A stretch of DNA of 64,000 bases from Streptomyces kurssanovii (GTDB taxonomy: Bacteria; Actinomycetota; Actinomycetes; Streptomycetales; Streptomycetaceae). The notes beneath the pieces are model-generated. The model did not search any database, was not told the origin of the DNA, and worked only from the letters and a program-made list of their open reading frames with translations. A program made the translations under genes and the position numbers. Where the stretch lies: contig NZ_BMTN01000001.1 of assembly GCF_014649695.1 (NCBI RefSeq), positions 186,001 to 250,000 of the forward strand, in the 5' to 3' direction. Positions within the stretch are counted from its first letter, which is position 1; every line of letters begins with the position of its first letter. This document shows, in pieces, positions 41,420 to 50,743 of the stretch.

Positions 41420-42250
41420 GTGCCACCCAGCCGCGTGCCTCGCCCCAGGCGTTACCTGGTCTGCGAACCCCGTTACTTCGACGTGAAGTACGCCATCAAT
41501 CCGTGGATGAGCGAGAACACCGAGGTCGATCAGGACCTCGCCCGGTCCCAGTGGAACGCCCTGACCGACGTCTACCGGGCCCTCGGCCACAAGGTCGAGT
41601 CCGTGGAGCCCCACGCGGAACTGCCCGACATGGTCTTCGCCGCCAACTGCGCGCTGGTCCTCGACGGCAAGGTCTTCGGCTCACGCTTCCACGCGCCGCA
41701 GCGCCGGCTGGAGGAAGAGGCGTACGCGGCCTGGTTCAAGGTCGCCGGGTTCGAGGTGCACCGGCCCGGGTCGGTGTGCGAGGGCGAGGGCGACCTCGTC
41801 CCCGTCGGCGGCCGCATCCTGGCCGGCACCGGATTCCGGACGACCACCGAGGCCCACCGCGAGGTGCAGGAGTTCTTCGGCGTACCGGTGATCGGCCTCC
41901 AGCTCGTCGACCCGTACTTCTACCACCTCGACACCGCCCTGTTCGTCCTCGACGAGGGGAGCGACGGGCAGGCCGCGAACATCGCCTACTACCCGGAGGC
42001 GTTCTCGCCGGGCAGCCTCGCCGTGCTGCGGCGGCTGTTCCCCGACGCGGTCGTCGCCACCCGCGAGGACGCCATGGCCTTCGGCCTCAACTCCGTGTCC
42101 GACGGCCGCCACGTCCTCGTGGCCCCGCAGGCGAAGGGACTCGTCGCACAGCTCGCCGAACACGGCTACGACCCCGTCCCCGTAGACATGTCCGAATTCC
42201 ACAAGGCCGGCGGCGGCATCAAGTGCTGCACTCAGGAGATCCGCGCATGA
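41420..42250 (+). CDS. ddaH: N(G),N(G)-dimethylarginine dimethylaminohydrolase / amidinotransferase-family protein
   Basis: 276 residues from GTG 41420 with GGGAGG 8 nt upstream. Guanidino-group-modifying fold: YLVCEPRYFDVKYAINPWMS, substrate-binding PDMVFAANCALVL near residue 72, SRFHAPQRRLEEEAYAAWF, catalytic His in DPYFYHLDTALFVL near 168, and the C-terminal nucleophile in GGGIKCCTQE (Cys269/Cys270). It would hydrolyse methylated arginine to citrulline, or a related guanidino compound. Overlaps rocD by ATGA, which links it to ornithine/arginine breakdown. Confidence 0.87.
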   Translation: MPPSRVPRPRRYLVCEPRYFDVKYAINPWMSENTEVDQDLARSQWNALTDVYRALGHKVESVEPHAELPDMVFAANCALVLDGKVFGSRFHAPQRRLEEEAYAAWFKVAGFEVHRPGSVCEGEGDLVPVGGRILAGTGFRTTTEAHREVQEFFGVPVIGLQLVDPYFYHLDTALFVLDEGSDGQAANIAYYPEAFSPGSLAVLRRLFPDAVVATREDAMAFGLNSVSDGRHVLVAPQAKGLVAQLAEHGYDPVPVDMSEFHKAGGGIKCCTQEIRA

Positions 42251-43470
42251 CTCTCACCCCCGTACGCACGCAGCGCTCCTCCGAGGAGCTCATCCGCGCC
42301 GAGAACACGGCGCTGGCGCACAACTACCACCCGCTGCCCGTCGTCGTCGCACGCGCCGAGGGCGTCTGGGTCGAGGACGTGGAGGGCCGCCGCTACCTCG
42401 ACATGCTGGCCGGCTACTCGGCGCTCAACTTCGGCCACCGCCACCCCGGCCTCGTCGCCGCCGCCCACCGCCAGCTCGACGAGGTCACGCTCACGTCGCG
42501 CGCCTTCCACAACGACCGGCTCGCCGGCTTCGCGGAAGGTCTCGCCGAGCTCACCGGCCTCGAGATGACTCTGCCGATGAACACCGGCGCGGAGGCCGTC
42601 GAGAGCGCGGTCAAGGTCGCCCGCAAATGGGCCTACGAGGTCAAGGGCGTCGCACCCGACCGGGCGACGATCATCGTCGCCGACGGCAACTTCCACGGCC
42701 GCACCACGACCATCGTCAGCTTCTCCACCGACGAGTCGGCGCGCGGCGGCTTCGGCCCCTTCACGCCCGGCTTCCGCATCGTGCCGTACAACGACCTGGC
42801 CGCGCTCGAGAACGCGATCGACGAGACCACGGCCGCCGTGCTCATCGAGCCGATCCAGGGCGAGGCGGGCGTCCTCATCCCCGACGACGGCTACCTCGCG
42901 GGTGTGCGCGAGCTGACCCGGCGGGCGGGCTGCCTGTTCATCGCCGACGAGATCCAGTCCGGTCTGGGACGCACCGGCACGACCCTCGCGGTCGACCACG
43001 AGTCGGTCGTCCCCGACATGCTGCTGCTCGGCAAGGCCCTCGGCGGCGGCATCGTCCCCGTCTCCGCGGTCGTCGCACGCCGGGACGTGCTGGGCGTGCT
43101 GCGTCCCGGCGAGCACGGCTCCACGTTCGGCGGCAACCCGCTGGCCGCCGCGGTCGGTTCCGCCGTGGTCGACCTGCTGGCCACCGGAGAGTTCCAGCGC
43201 AGGGCCGCCGAGCTGGGCGAGGTGCTGCGGGAGGGCCTGACCGGGCTGGTGGGCAAGGGCGTCGTCGGCTTCCGCTCCCGCGGGCTGTGGGCGGGCGTCG
43301 ACGTGGACCCGGCCATCGGAAGCGGCCGGGAGATCAGCGAACGGCTGATGGCCGAGGGCATCCTCGTGAAGGACACCCACGGCTCCACCATCCGGATCGC
43401 GCCGCCGCTGACCATCACCCGTGAGGAACTCGCGTCGGCCCTCGCCTCCTTGGAGAAGGTCCTCGGCTAG
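42247..43470 (+). CDS. rocD: Ornithine-oxo-acid aminotransferase
   Basis: 407 residues, class III aminotransferase converting ornithine to glutamate-5-semialdehyde. Landmarks: RYLDMLAGYSALNFGHRHPG near residue 50, PMNTGAEAVESAVKVARKWA near 100-120, GNFHGRTTTIVSFS, the PLP-contact Asp in FIADEIQSGLGRTG near 235, and the Schiff-base Lys263 in LLGKALGGGIVPVS. HGSTFGGNPLAAAVG is also typical. The start overlaps the ddaH stop, so the two enzymes are made together. A terminator follows. Confidence 0.94.
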   Translation: MTLTPVRTQRSSEELIRAENTALAHNYHPLPVVVARAEGVWVEDVEGRRYLDMLAGYSALNFGHRHPGLVAAAHRQLDEVTLTSRAFHNDRLAGFAEGLAELTGLEMTLPMNTGAEAVESAVKVARKWAYEVKGVAPDRATIIVADGNFHGRTTTIVSFSTDESARGGFGPFTPGFRIVPYNDLAALENAIDETTAAVLIEPIQGEAGVLIPDDGYLAGVRELTRRAGCLFIADEIQSGLGRTGTTLAVDHESVVPDMLLLGKALGGGIVPVSAVVARRDVLGVLRPGEHGSTFGGNPLAAAVGSAVVDLLATGEFQRRAAELGEVLREGLTGLVGKGVVGFRSRGLWAGVDVDPAIGSGREISERLMAEGILVKDTHGSTIRIAPPLTITREELASALASLEKVLG

Positions 43471-43479
43471 CGGGCCGCC

Positions 43480-43505
43480 CCCGGCCGCTCCCCGGAGCGG
43501 CCGGG
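43480..43505 (+). terminator. Terminator after rocD
   Basis: Perfect 12-bp arms (43480-43491 and 43494-43505) 9 bp after the stop. As written the loop is only 2 nt, so the top base pairs would open. Confidence 0.85.
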
Positions 43506-43530
43506 ACGCGGGGTGACCAGCCCCTCCGCT

Positions 43531-43577
43531 CCACGGCCACGCTGTCGTAAGGTGCACTTCTGGCAGCGTGGCCGTGG
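43531..43577. promoter_or_regulatory. 14-bp perfect inverted repeat upstream of the peptidase operon
   Basis: CCACGGCCACGCTG at 43531-43544 and its exact complement CAGCGTGGCCGTGG at 43564-43577 are separated by 19 nt and end 16 bp before the M55 peptidase start. It is a second hairpin after the rocD terminator, so it may be an operator or an mRNA leader structure rather than a terminator. Confidence 0.6.
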
Positions 43578-43593
43578 CGGAAGGGAGAGAGCC

Positions 43594-44430
43594 GTGAAGA
43601 TCCTCATCAGCGCCGACATGGAGGGTGCCACTGGGGTGACATGGCCGGCCGACGTCCTGCCCGGCACACCCCAGTGGGAACGCTGCCGCTCCATGTTCAC
43701 CTCCGATGTGAACGCGGCCGTGCTCGGCTTCTTCGACGGCGGCGCCGACGAGGTGCTGATCAACGAGGCGCACTGGACCATGCGCAACCTCCTCCTCGAG
43801 GAACTCGACGAACGCGCCGAGATGCTCACCGGGCGCCACAAGTCGCTGTCCATGGTCGAGGGCGTCCAGCACGGCGACGTCGACGGCATCGCCTTCATCG
43901 GCTACCACACCGGCGCCGGCGCGGAAGGCGTCCTGGCCCACACCTACCTCGCCAACTCCATCACCGGCGTCTGGCTGAACGGCGTCCGCGCGAGCGAGGG
44001 CCTGCTCAACGCCCACGTCGTCGCCGAACACGGCGTCCCCGTCGTCCTCGTCACCGGCGACGACCTGACGTGCGAGGACGCGCTCGGCTACGCCCCCGGC
44101 GCGCTCAAGGTCGCGGTCAAGGACCATGTTTCGCGCTACGCGGCCGTCTGCCGGACCCCTGCCCGCACCTCGGCGGACATCCGCGCCGCGGCCAAGGAGG
44201 CCGCCGGCCTCGCCGTACGCCACACGCCGGTCGAGGGCGGGCCGTTCACACTCGAGCTCGAGTTCGACGCGGAGCACCTCGCGGCGGCGGCCACCGTCGT
44301 CCCGGGCGTGGCACGGGCCGGGGGCGAGAGGCGGGTGGTGTACACCAGCGGGACGATGTACGAGGGCATCCGCACATTCAAGGCGGTCACGACGATCGTC
44401 TCCGCCGCCGTGGAGGAGCAGTATGGCTGA
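43594..44430 (+). CDS. M55-family D-aminopeptidase (DppA-like)
   Basis: 278 residues from GTG 43594 (GGAGAGAG region 7 nt upstream). M55 zinc enzymes cleave D-Ala-D-Ala-type dipeptides. The ligands are visible: Asp8 and Glu10 (ISADMEGATGV), His60 (INEAHWTMRN), His105 (IGYHTGAGAEG) and Glu135 (RASEGLLNAHV). They match the pattern of Bacillus DppA. The 3' end overlaps the M20 gene by 8 nt. First gene of a four-peptidase operon that could use cell-wall D-amino-acid peptides. Confidence 0.9.
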   Translation: MKILISADMEGATGVTWPADVLPGTPQWERCRSMFTSDVNAAVLGFFDGGADEVLINEAHWTMRNLLLEELDERAEMLTGRHKSLSMVEGVQHGDVDGIAFIGYHTGAGAEGVLAHTYLANSITGVWLNGVRASEGLLNAHVVAEHGVPVVLVTGDDLTCEDALGYAPGALKVAVKDHVSRYAAVCRTPARTSADIRAAAKEAAGLAVRHTPVEGGPFTLELEFDAEHLAAAATVVPGVARAGGERRVVYTSGTMYEGIRTFKAVTTIVSAAVEEQYG

Positions 44431-45769
44431 CGTGACAGACACCCCCATCGACGCCCGCGCCCTCGACGAGGTGGTGACCTTCACCTCCGAGCTCATCCGC
44501 ATCGACACCACCAACCGGGGCGACGGCGACTGCCGTGAGCGGCCCGCCGCCGAGTACGTCGCCGAGCGGCTGGTCAACGCGGGGCTCGATCCGGTGCTGC
44601 TGGAGCGCACCCCGGGCCGCACCAACGTGGTGGCCCGCTACGAGGGCTGGGACCCGGGCGCCGACGCGCTCCTCGTCCACGGCCACCTCGACGTGGTCCC
44701 CGCCGAGCCCGCCGACTGGACCGTCCACCCCTTCTCGGGCGAGGTCCGCGACGGCGTCGTCTGGGGCCGCGGCGCCGTCGACATGAAGAACATGGACGCC
44801 ATGGTCCTCGCGGTCGTCCGGGCCTGGGCCCGGCACGGCATCCGGCCCCGCCGCGACATCGTGATCGCGTACACCGCCGACGAGGAGGCCAGCGCGGAGG
44901 ACGGCTCCGGCTTCCTCGCCGCCGAACACGCCGACCTCTTCGACGGCTGCACCGAAGGCATCAGCGAATCCGGCGCCTACACCTTCCACGCCGGCCCCGA
45001 CATGGCGCTCTACCCCGTCGCCGCCGGTGAACGCGGCACGGCCTGGATGAGACTCACCGCGGACGGCAGGGCGGGCCACGGCTCCAAGGTCAACCGCGAG
45101 AACGCCGTGACGCGGCTCGCCGGAGCGGTCGCCCGGATCGGCGAACACCACTGGCCGGTACGGCTCACCCCGACCGTGAAGGCCGCCCTGGTCGAACTCG
45201 CCGCGCTCCACGGCATCGACGTGACCAGGGCGGACCTGGAGACCACCGGCTTCGACGTCGACGAGCTGCTCGCCAAGCTCGGCCCGGCCGCCAAGCTCGT
45301 CGAGGCGACGGTGCGCAACAGCTCCAACCCGACGATGCTCAACGCCGGTTACAAGCTCAATGTCATCCCGGGAAACGCCACCGCGTACGTGGACGGGCGG
45401 ATCCTCCCCGGCACCGACGAAGAGTTCCACGCGACCATGGACGCGCTCACCGGCCCCGACGTCCACTGGGACTTCTACCACAACGAGATCGCCCTCCAGG
45501 CGCCGGTGGACTCCCCGACCTTCGCCAAACTCCGCGCCGCGATCGAGGCGTTCGACCCGGACGCCCATGTGGTCCCGTTCTGCATGTCCGGCGGCACCGA
45601 TGCCAAGCAGTTCGCCCGGCTCGGCATCACCGGCTACGGCTTCTCGCCGCTGAAGCTGCCACCCGGCTTCGACTACCAGGCGCTCTTCCACGGCGTCGAC
45701 GAACGTGTCCCCGTCGACGCCCTCCACTTCGGCGTCCGGGTCCTCGACCACTACCTGCAGACCGCTTAG
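44423..45769 (+). CDS. M20-family metallopeptidase
   Basis: 448 residues from ATG 44423. Binuclear zinc ligands: His of LLVHGHLDVVPAEP near residue 91, Asp in GRGAVDMKNMDAM near 122, catalytic/ligand Glu pair in TADEEASAEDG near 155, and a C-terminal His in ALFHGVDERVPVDAL near 425. The dimerisation/lid domain lies between. CRERPAAEYVAERLVNAGLD at the start matches the dipeptidase/acylase group. Coupled to the DppA-like gene. Substrate inferred to be short peptides. Confidence 0.92.
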   Translation: MADVTDTPIDARALDEVVTFTSELIRIDTTNRGDGDCRERPAAEYVAERLVNAGLDPVLLERTPGRTNVVARYEGWDPGADALLVHGHLDVVPAEPADWTVHPFSGEVRDGVVWGRGAVDMKNMDAMVLAVVRAWARHGIRPRRDIVIAYTADEEASAEDGSGFLAAEHADLFDGCTEGISESGAYTFHAGPDMALYPVAAGERGTAWMRLTADGRAGHGSKVNRENAVTRLAGAVARIGEHHWPVRLTPTVKAALVELAALHGIDVTRADLETTGFDVDELLAKLGPAAKLVEATVRNSSNPTMLNAGYKLNVIPGNATAYVDGRILPGTDEEFHATMDALTGPDVHWDFYHNEIALQAPVDSPTFAKLRAAIEAFDPDAHVVPFCMSGGTDAKQFARLGITGYGFSPLKLPPGFDYQALFHGVDERVPVDALHFGVRVLDHYLQTA

Positions 45770-45780
45770 GGGGATCGGAC

Positions 45781-47778
45781 ATGGTGCCCACCGGGGCCTA
45801 CGGAACCTGGCCGTCGCCGATCGACGCGGCCCTCGCCGCGTCGCACGACGGACGCCCCGAGTATCTCGGCGTCGTCGGCGACGAGGTGTGGTGGACCGCG
45901 CCGCGCCCGGCGGAGGGCGGCAGACGCGCCCTGGTGCGCCGGCGGCCCGACGGCGCCGAGGAATCGGTGCTCCCCACCCCGTGGAACGTCCGCAGCCGCG
46001 TCATCGAGTACGGCGGCACCCCCTGGGCCGGGGTCGACCGCGAGGAGCACGGCCCGCTCGTCGTGTTCGTCCACTTCCCCGACCAGCGGCTCTACGCCTA
46101 CGAGCCCGACCTGCCCGGCGCCGAGCCGCGGCCCCTCACCCCCGTGTCGGACCTCGGCGGCGGACTGCGCTGGGCCGATCCGCAACTGCGGCCGGAGCGC
46201 GGCGAGGTGTGGTGCGTCCTCGAGGAGTTCACCGGACCCTCGCCCACCGACGTCCGCCGGGTCATCGCCGCCGTACCGCTGGACGGCTCGGCGGCCGGCG
46301 ACCGGTCCGCGGTACGGGAACTCAGCGACGACCGGCACCACTTCGTCACCGGGCCGCGCCTGTCGCCCGACGGGACCAGGGTGGCATGGCTCGCCTGGGA
46401 CCACCCGCGGATGCCGTGGGACGGCACCGTCGTCATGGTCGGCGACGTGACGGAACACGGTCCGTACCAGAACGTCCGGCCGGTGGCCGGCGAGAGCGAC
46501 GAGTCGGTCGCCCAGGTCGAATGGGCCCCGGACGGCTCCCTGCTGTTCAGCGCCGACGGCGGCGGATGGTGGGAACTCCAGCGCATCGGGCCCGGCGCCC
46601 TGGATTCCGAGCGGCGAACACCGCTCTGCCCGGGGCGCGGCGAGGAGTTCGGCGGGCCGCTGTGGAAGATCGGCTCGCAGTGGTTCCGGCCGCTCGCCGG
46701 CGGACTGATCGCCGTCATCCACGGCAAGGGGGCGACCGCGCTCGGGATACTGGACCCGGAGACCGGCGAACTCGTCGATGCCCCGGGGCCGTGGAGCGAG
46801 TGGGCGCCGACCCTCGCCGTGCACGGCGACCGGGTGTTCGGCGTGGCGGCCAGCCCGCGCAGCGCGTACGAGATCGTGGAGCTCGACACCCGTACCGGCC
46901 GCGCCCGGGTCATCGGCAGTCCGCACGACGACCCGGTCGACCCGGCGTACTACCCCGAGCCGCAGATCCGTACCTTCACCGGGCCCGGGCACCGCGAGAT
47001 CCACGCCCACATCTACCCGCCGCACAGCCCCGACCGGGTGGCGCCCGACGAGGAGCTGCCGCCGTTCGTCGTCCGGGCGCACGGCGGCCCGACCGGCCGG
47101 GCGGGGCTCGTGCTCGACCTGGAGATCGCCTACTTCACCTCCCGGGGCATCGGGGTGGCCGAGGTCAACTACGGCGGCTCCACCGGTTACGGCCGCGAGT
47201 ACCGCGACCGGCTCAAGGAGCAGTGGGGCGTCGTCGACGTCGAGGACTGCGCGGCCGTCGCGCAGGCGCTCGCCGACGAGGGGACCGCGGACCCCGCCCG
47301 GCTGGCGATCCGCGGCGGCAGCGCCGGCGGCTGGACCGCCGCGGCCTCGCTCGCCACCACCGATGTGTACGCCTGCGGGACGGTCATCTTCCCCATCCTC
47401 GACCTCTTCGCCTGGGCGACGGGGGAGACCCACGACTTCGAGTCGCGGTACCTGGAGTCTCTGGTCGGCCCGCTCGACGAGGTCCCCGCCCGCTACCGGG
47501 AACGCTCGCCGATCAACCACGTCGACCACATCACGGCGCCGTTCCTGCTGCTGCAGGGCCTGGACGACGTGATCTGCCCGCCGGTGCAGTGCGAACGGTT
47601 CCTGGAGCAGATGGCGGGACGCCGGATCCCGCATGCCTACATCGCCTTCGAGGGCGAGGGCCACGGCTTCCGCAGGGCAGACACCCTGGTCCGGGCGCTC
47701 GAGGCCGAACTGTCGCTGTACGCCCAGACCTTCGGCGTCGCCCGTCCGGATGTCCCCCTGCTGGAGCTGAGGAAATGA
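45781..47778 (+). CDS. S9-family prolyl-oligopeptidase-type peptidase
   Basis: 665 residues. The N-terminal ~400 residues form a beta-propeller-like region (VIEYGGTPWAGVD, RLSPDGTRVAWLAWDHPRMP, VEWAPDGSLLFSADGGGWWE). The C-terminal hydrolase contains RAHGGPTGRAGLVLDLEIAY, VNYGGSTGYGREYRDRLKEQ and the nucleophile Ser514 in IRGGSAGGWTAA; the Asp is in LQGLDDVICPP and the His in FEGEGHGFRRAD. It cuts short peptides, often after proline or hydrophobic residues. No signal peptide, so cytoplasmic. It is 11 bp after the M20 gene and overlaps the next gene by ATGA. Confidence 0.93.
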   Translation: MVPTGAYGTWPSPIDAALAASHDGRPEYLGVVGDEVWWTAPRPAEGGRRALVRRRPDGAEESVLPTPWNVRSRVIEYGGTPWAGVDREEHGPLVVFVHFPDQRLYAYEPDLPGAEPRPLTPVSDLGGGLRWADPQLRPERGEVWCVLEEFTGPSPTDVRRVIAAVPLDGSAAGDRSAVRELSDDRHHFVTGPRLSPDGTRVAWLAWDHPRMPWDGTVVMVGDVTEHGPYQNVRPVAGESDESVAQVEWAPDGSLLFSADGGGWWELQRIGPGALDSERRTPLCPGRGEEFGGPLWKIGSQWFRPLAGGLIAVIHGKGATALGILDPETGELVDAPGPWSEWAPTLAVHGDRVFGVAASPRSAYEIVELDTRTGRARVIGSPHDDPVDPAYYPEPQIRTFTGPGHREIHAHIYPPHSPDRVAPDEELPPFVVRAHGGPTGRAGLVLDLEIAYFTSRGIGVAEVNYGGSTGYGREYRDRLKEQWGVVDVEDCAAVAQALADEGTADPARLAIRGGSAGGWTAAASLATTDVYACGTVIFPILDLFAWATGETHDFESRYLESLVGPLDEVPARYRERSPINHVDHITAPFLLLQGLDDVICPPVQCERFLEQMAGRRIPHAYIAFEGEGHGFRRADTLVRALEAELSLYAQTFGVARPDVPLLELRK

Positions 47779-48710
47779 CGCTGGAGCCGCTCACACGTCC
47801 GAGGCGTCTGCGGGCCGGGGACCGGGTCGCCGTCGTCGCGCCCAGCGGTCCCGTACCGGAAGAGCGCCTCGACGCCGGTCTGGACATCCTGCGCGGCTGG
47901 GACCTCGACCCCGTCGTCCTGCCGCACGTCCGCGACACGCACCCGGAGCTGGGGTATCTCGCGGGCACGGACGAGGCCCGTGCCCGCGACCTCACCCAGG
48001 CGTGGTGCGACCCGTCGGTCTCCGCCGTGATCTGCGCACGCGGCGGGTACGGCGTCCAGCGGATGGTGGACCTCGCCGACTGGGACGCGATGCGCGCCGC
48101 CGCCCCCAAGGTCTTCGTCGGGTACAGCGACATCACCGCGCTCCACGAGGCGTTCGCGGTGCGGTTGGGCCTCGCCACCCTGCACGGCCCGATGACCGGC
48201 ACGGAGACCTTCCTCAAGGACACCCGCACCCAGGACTCGCTGCGCGCCACGCTGTTCGAGCCGGAGACCGTGCAGCAGCTCCACGGCCTCGGGGACGCCC
48301 GCCCCATGGTGTCCGGCCGCGCCCGCGGCGTCACCCTCGGCGGCTGTGTCTCGCTGATCGCCGCCGACCTGGGCACACCCCACGCCCGGCCGTGCGCGCG
48401 GGGCGGGCTGCTGCTGATCGAGGACGTGGAGGAGGAGAACTACCGCCTCGACCGGATCCTCACCCAGCTCCTGCGGGCCGAGTGGCTCGACGGCGTCGCG
48501 GGCGTCGTCCTCGGCTCCTGGGCGCAGTGCGGTCCCTACGAGCAGATCCGCGCGGTCCTCGCCGACCGGCTCGGCGGGCTGGGCGTTCCGGTCGTCGAGG
48601 AGTTCGGCTTCGGCCACGGCCCCACGAACCTCACGATGCCACTCGGTGTCCCGGCCGTGCTGGACGCTGACGCGGGGACGCTGACGCTGGACGTGCCGGC
48701 GCTGCTCTGA
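47775..48710 (+). CDS. LD-carboxypeptidase (S66), LdcA-type
   Basis: 311 residues. Removes the terminal D-Ala from muropeptide tetrapeptides. The Ser-Glu-His triad of S66 is visible: Ser118 in VFVGYSDITALHEA, Glu in LLLIEDVEEENYRLDRILT near 217, and His in GFGHGPTNLTMPLG near 286. It also has ICARGGYGVQRM, the usual glycine-rich block. Start ATG overlaps the S9 stop. With the DppA-like, M20 and S9 enzymes it suggests peptidoglycan-peptide recycling or scavenging. Confidence 0.9.
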   Translation: MTLEPLTRPRRLRAGDRVAVVAPSGPVPEERLDAGLDILRGWDLDPVVLPHVRDTHPELGYLAGTDEARARDLTQAWCDPSVSAVICARGGYGVQRMVDLADWDAMRAAAPKVFVGYSDITALHEAFAVRLGLATLHGPMTGTETFLKDTRTQDSLRATLFEPETVQQLHGLGDARPMVSGRARGVTLGGCVSLIAADLGTPHARPCARGGLLLIEDVEEENYRLDRILTQLLRAEWLDGVAGVVLGSWAQCGPYEQIRAVLADRLGGLGVPVVEEFGFGHGPTNLTMPLGVPAVLDADAGTLTLDVPALL

Positions 48711-48718
48711 TCCACCCT

Positions 48719-48782
48719 GGTCCACCGCCGGCCCGGTCCACCGTTGGTCCGATTCCCTGCCGGTCCGATCCGGCGTTGGTCC
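48719..48782. repeat. 16-bp-spaced GGTCC repeats after the peptidase operon
   Basis: GGTCC occurs at 48719, 48735, 48746, 48762 and 48778, spaced 16, 11, 16 and 16 bp, inside degenerate units such as GGTCCGATCC and GGTCCACCG. The block lies between the LdcA-type stop and the promoter side of the secreted esterase gene. Confidence 0.55.
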
Positions 48783-48955
48783 GATCCACTGCTGAACATC
48801 TGTCGACAACCTGAGGCATGAGCGTTGACGTGCATCTGACATGTCCCGCCAGCATGGGCGTCGGCCGCCTACTTACCGGTCGGTATGGCGCGTTGGGCCA
48901 TGCCGACCTCGGGCACGGCGGCCTCCGTTGTGGCGTCCTCGATGTGGAGGTCCTC

Positions 48956-50743
48956 GTGTCCCGTGCCCTGTCCCGAAGCCGCAAGGCCCTCGCCCTGGCC
49001 GCGGGAGCGGCGTTCCTCGCACCGCTCACCTGCGCCTCCACCGCAACGGCCACTCCGACGCCGCAGCCCGGTTACAGCGTCACGGCACTGAAGTTCACCG
49101 TCCAAGCCGGCGGCAGGACCTGCGTGATCGACGCCGACCTCTACCGCCCCGCCGGCCTCGACCGGCACCGGACCGCTCCCGCCGTCCTCACCACCAACGG
49201 CTTCGGCGGCAGCAAGGCCGACGGCTCGACAGACGCCACGGCCCGGGCGTTCGCCGCCCGGGGCTATGTCGCGCTGGCCTATTCCGGTCTGGGCTTCGGG
49301 GCTTCCGGCTGTCTCATCTCCCTGGACGACCCGGACATCGACGGCAGATCCGCCTCCCGGCTCATCGACTTCCTCGCCGGGAAACACGCGGCCGACGACG
49401 GCACGACGGCCGACTTCGTGACCAGGGACGGCCACGGCGACCCGCGCGTCGGCATGATCGGCGGCTCGTACGGCGGGGCGATCCAGCTGGCCACCGCCGC
49501 GGTGGACCACCGGGCCGACGCCCTCGTCCCCATGATCACCTGGAACGACCTCAACCACTCCCTCGACCCCAACAACGCGGTCGCGACGTCCGTGCCGGGA
49601 GCCTTCAAATGGCAGTGGGCCGACGGCTTCTGGCTGATCGGGGAGGGACAGCCCCTGACGAACCCGAACCTGGACCCCTCACGCTTCGGCTCGCTCCAAT
49701 GTCTGCACTTCGTCGCCAAGGCCTGCGACACGCTGCGCCTGCTCAACTCCGGCCGCTACCCCGCCGACCGCGTCGACGCGATGCGGACCTTCGCCAGCAG
49801 CGTCTCGCCCGTCTCCTATCTGCCGCGCGTCGAAGCGCCCACGCTGCTGATCCAGGGGCAGGCCGACAGCCTGTTCACCCTCAACGAGGCGGAGGACAGC
49901 TACCGGACGCTGAAGGCCGAGGGCACGGAGACCAAGATGATCTGGCAGTCATGGGGACACAGCGGCGGCATGACCGACCCCGCATCCGGAGAGCTCAACC
50001 TCGGTGAGGGAAACCTCGGGACGAGCTACGTGGGCCGGCGCATCCTCGCCTGGTTCGACCGGTACCTGCGCAAGAACACCGGCGTGGACACCGGACCCGG
50101 CTTCGCCTACTACCGCGACTGGCAGAGCGGCTACGGCGAAGCGGCCGCCGTACCCTCCCTCTCCCAGAAGCTCTACCTGTCCGGCGACGGCAAACTCGTC
50201 GACACCCGCGCCAAGGTCGCCCGCGGCAGCCGGGCCTACACCAACCTGCTCGTGCCGACCAGCCACTCGGAATCCTCGCTCGCCGGCCTCATCGGCGTGC
50301 CCGACCCCCAGCCCTACGACATGAGGGGCACCCACCTGGGCTGGCGGAGCGAGCCGCTGACATCGGCCGTCGACGTGGTCGGCGTCCCACGGGCCCGGCT
50401 CAAGGTGGTCTCGCCCCGGACGGAACGCGTCCAGCACTCCGGCGACGCGGCCGACAAGCTGGTGCTGTTCGCCAAGGTCTACGACGTCGCGCCGAACGGC
50501 ACCCGGACCCTGGTGAACCGCCTGGTCGCGCCGGTCCGGGTACCGGACGTGACCAAGGCGTTCACGGTGGAGCTGCCAGGGATCGTGCACCGCTACGAAG
50601 CCGGGCACCGGCTGGAGTTCGTCATCGCGGCGAGCGACACGGCGTACTTCGGCAACCGCGGGGTCAAGCCCGTCACGGTCGTCAGCGCACCCGGCGACAC
50701 CGGCGTGCTCGAACTCCCCGTCGTTCGGGGCTCACTGTCCTGA
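48956..50743 (+). CDS. Secreted S15/CocE-type acyl esterase or X-Pro dipeptidyl-peptidase relative
   Basis: 595 residues from GTG 48956, chosen for TGGAGG 5 nt upstream; longer frames lack such a site. Residues 1-28 are a Sec signal ([16 protein letters not shown]) with likely cleavage after STATA. The alpha/beta hydrolase part carries [35 protein letters not shown], the nucleophile in [14 protein letters not shown] near residue 170, [14 protein letters not shown] (Asp) and [10 protein letters not shown] (His). The C-terminal ~200 residues are a jelly-roll as in S15/CocE. The stop overlaps the convergent adenosine deaminase stop by 12 bp. Probably a peptidase or esterase outside the cell. Confidence 0.88.
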   Translation: MSRALSRSRKALALAAGAAFLAPLTCASTATATPTPQPGYSVTALKFTVQAGGRTCVIDADLYRPAGLDRHRTAPAVLTTNGFGGSKADGSTDATARAFAARGYVALAYSGLGFGASGCLISLDDPDIDGRSASRLIDFLAGKHAADDGTTADFVTRDGHGDPRVGMIGGSYGGAIQLATAAVDHRADALVPMITWNDLNHSLDPNNAVATSVPGAFKWQWADGFWLIGEGQPLTNPNLDPSRFGSLQCLHFVAKACDTLRLLNSGRYPADRVDAMRTFASSVSPVSYLPRVEAPTLLIQGQADSLFTLNEAEDSYRTLKAEGTETKMIWQSWGHSGGMTDPASGELNLGEGNLGTSYVGRRILAWFDRYLRKNTGVDTGPGFAYYRDWQSGYGEAAAVPSLSQKLYLSGDGKLVDTRAKVARGSRAYTNLLVPTSHSESSLAGLIGVPDPQPYDMRGTHLGWRSEPLTSAVDVVGVPRARLKVVSPRTERVQHSGDAADKLVLFAKVYDVAPNGTRTLVNRLVAPVRVPDVTKAFTVELPGIVHRYEAGHRLEFVIAASDTAYFGNRGVKPVTVVSAPGDTGVLELPVVRGSLS

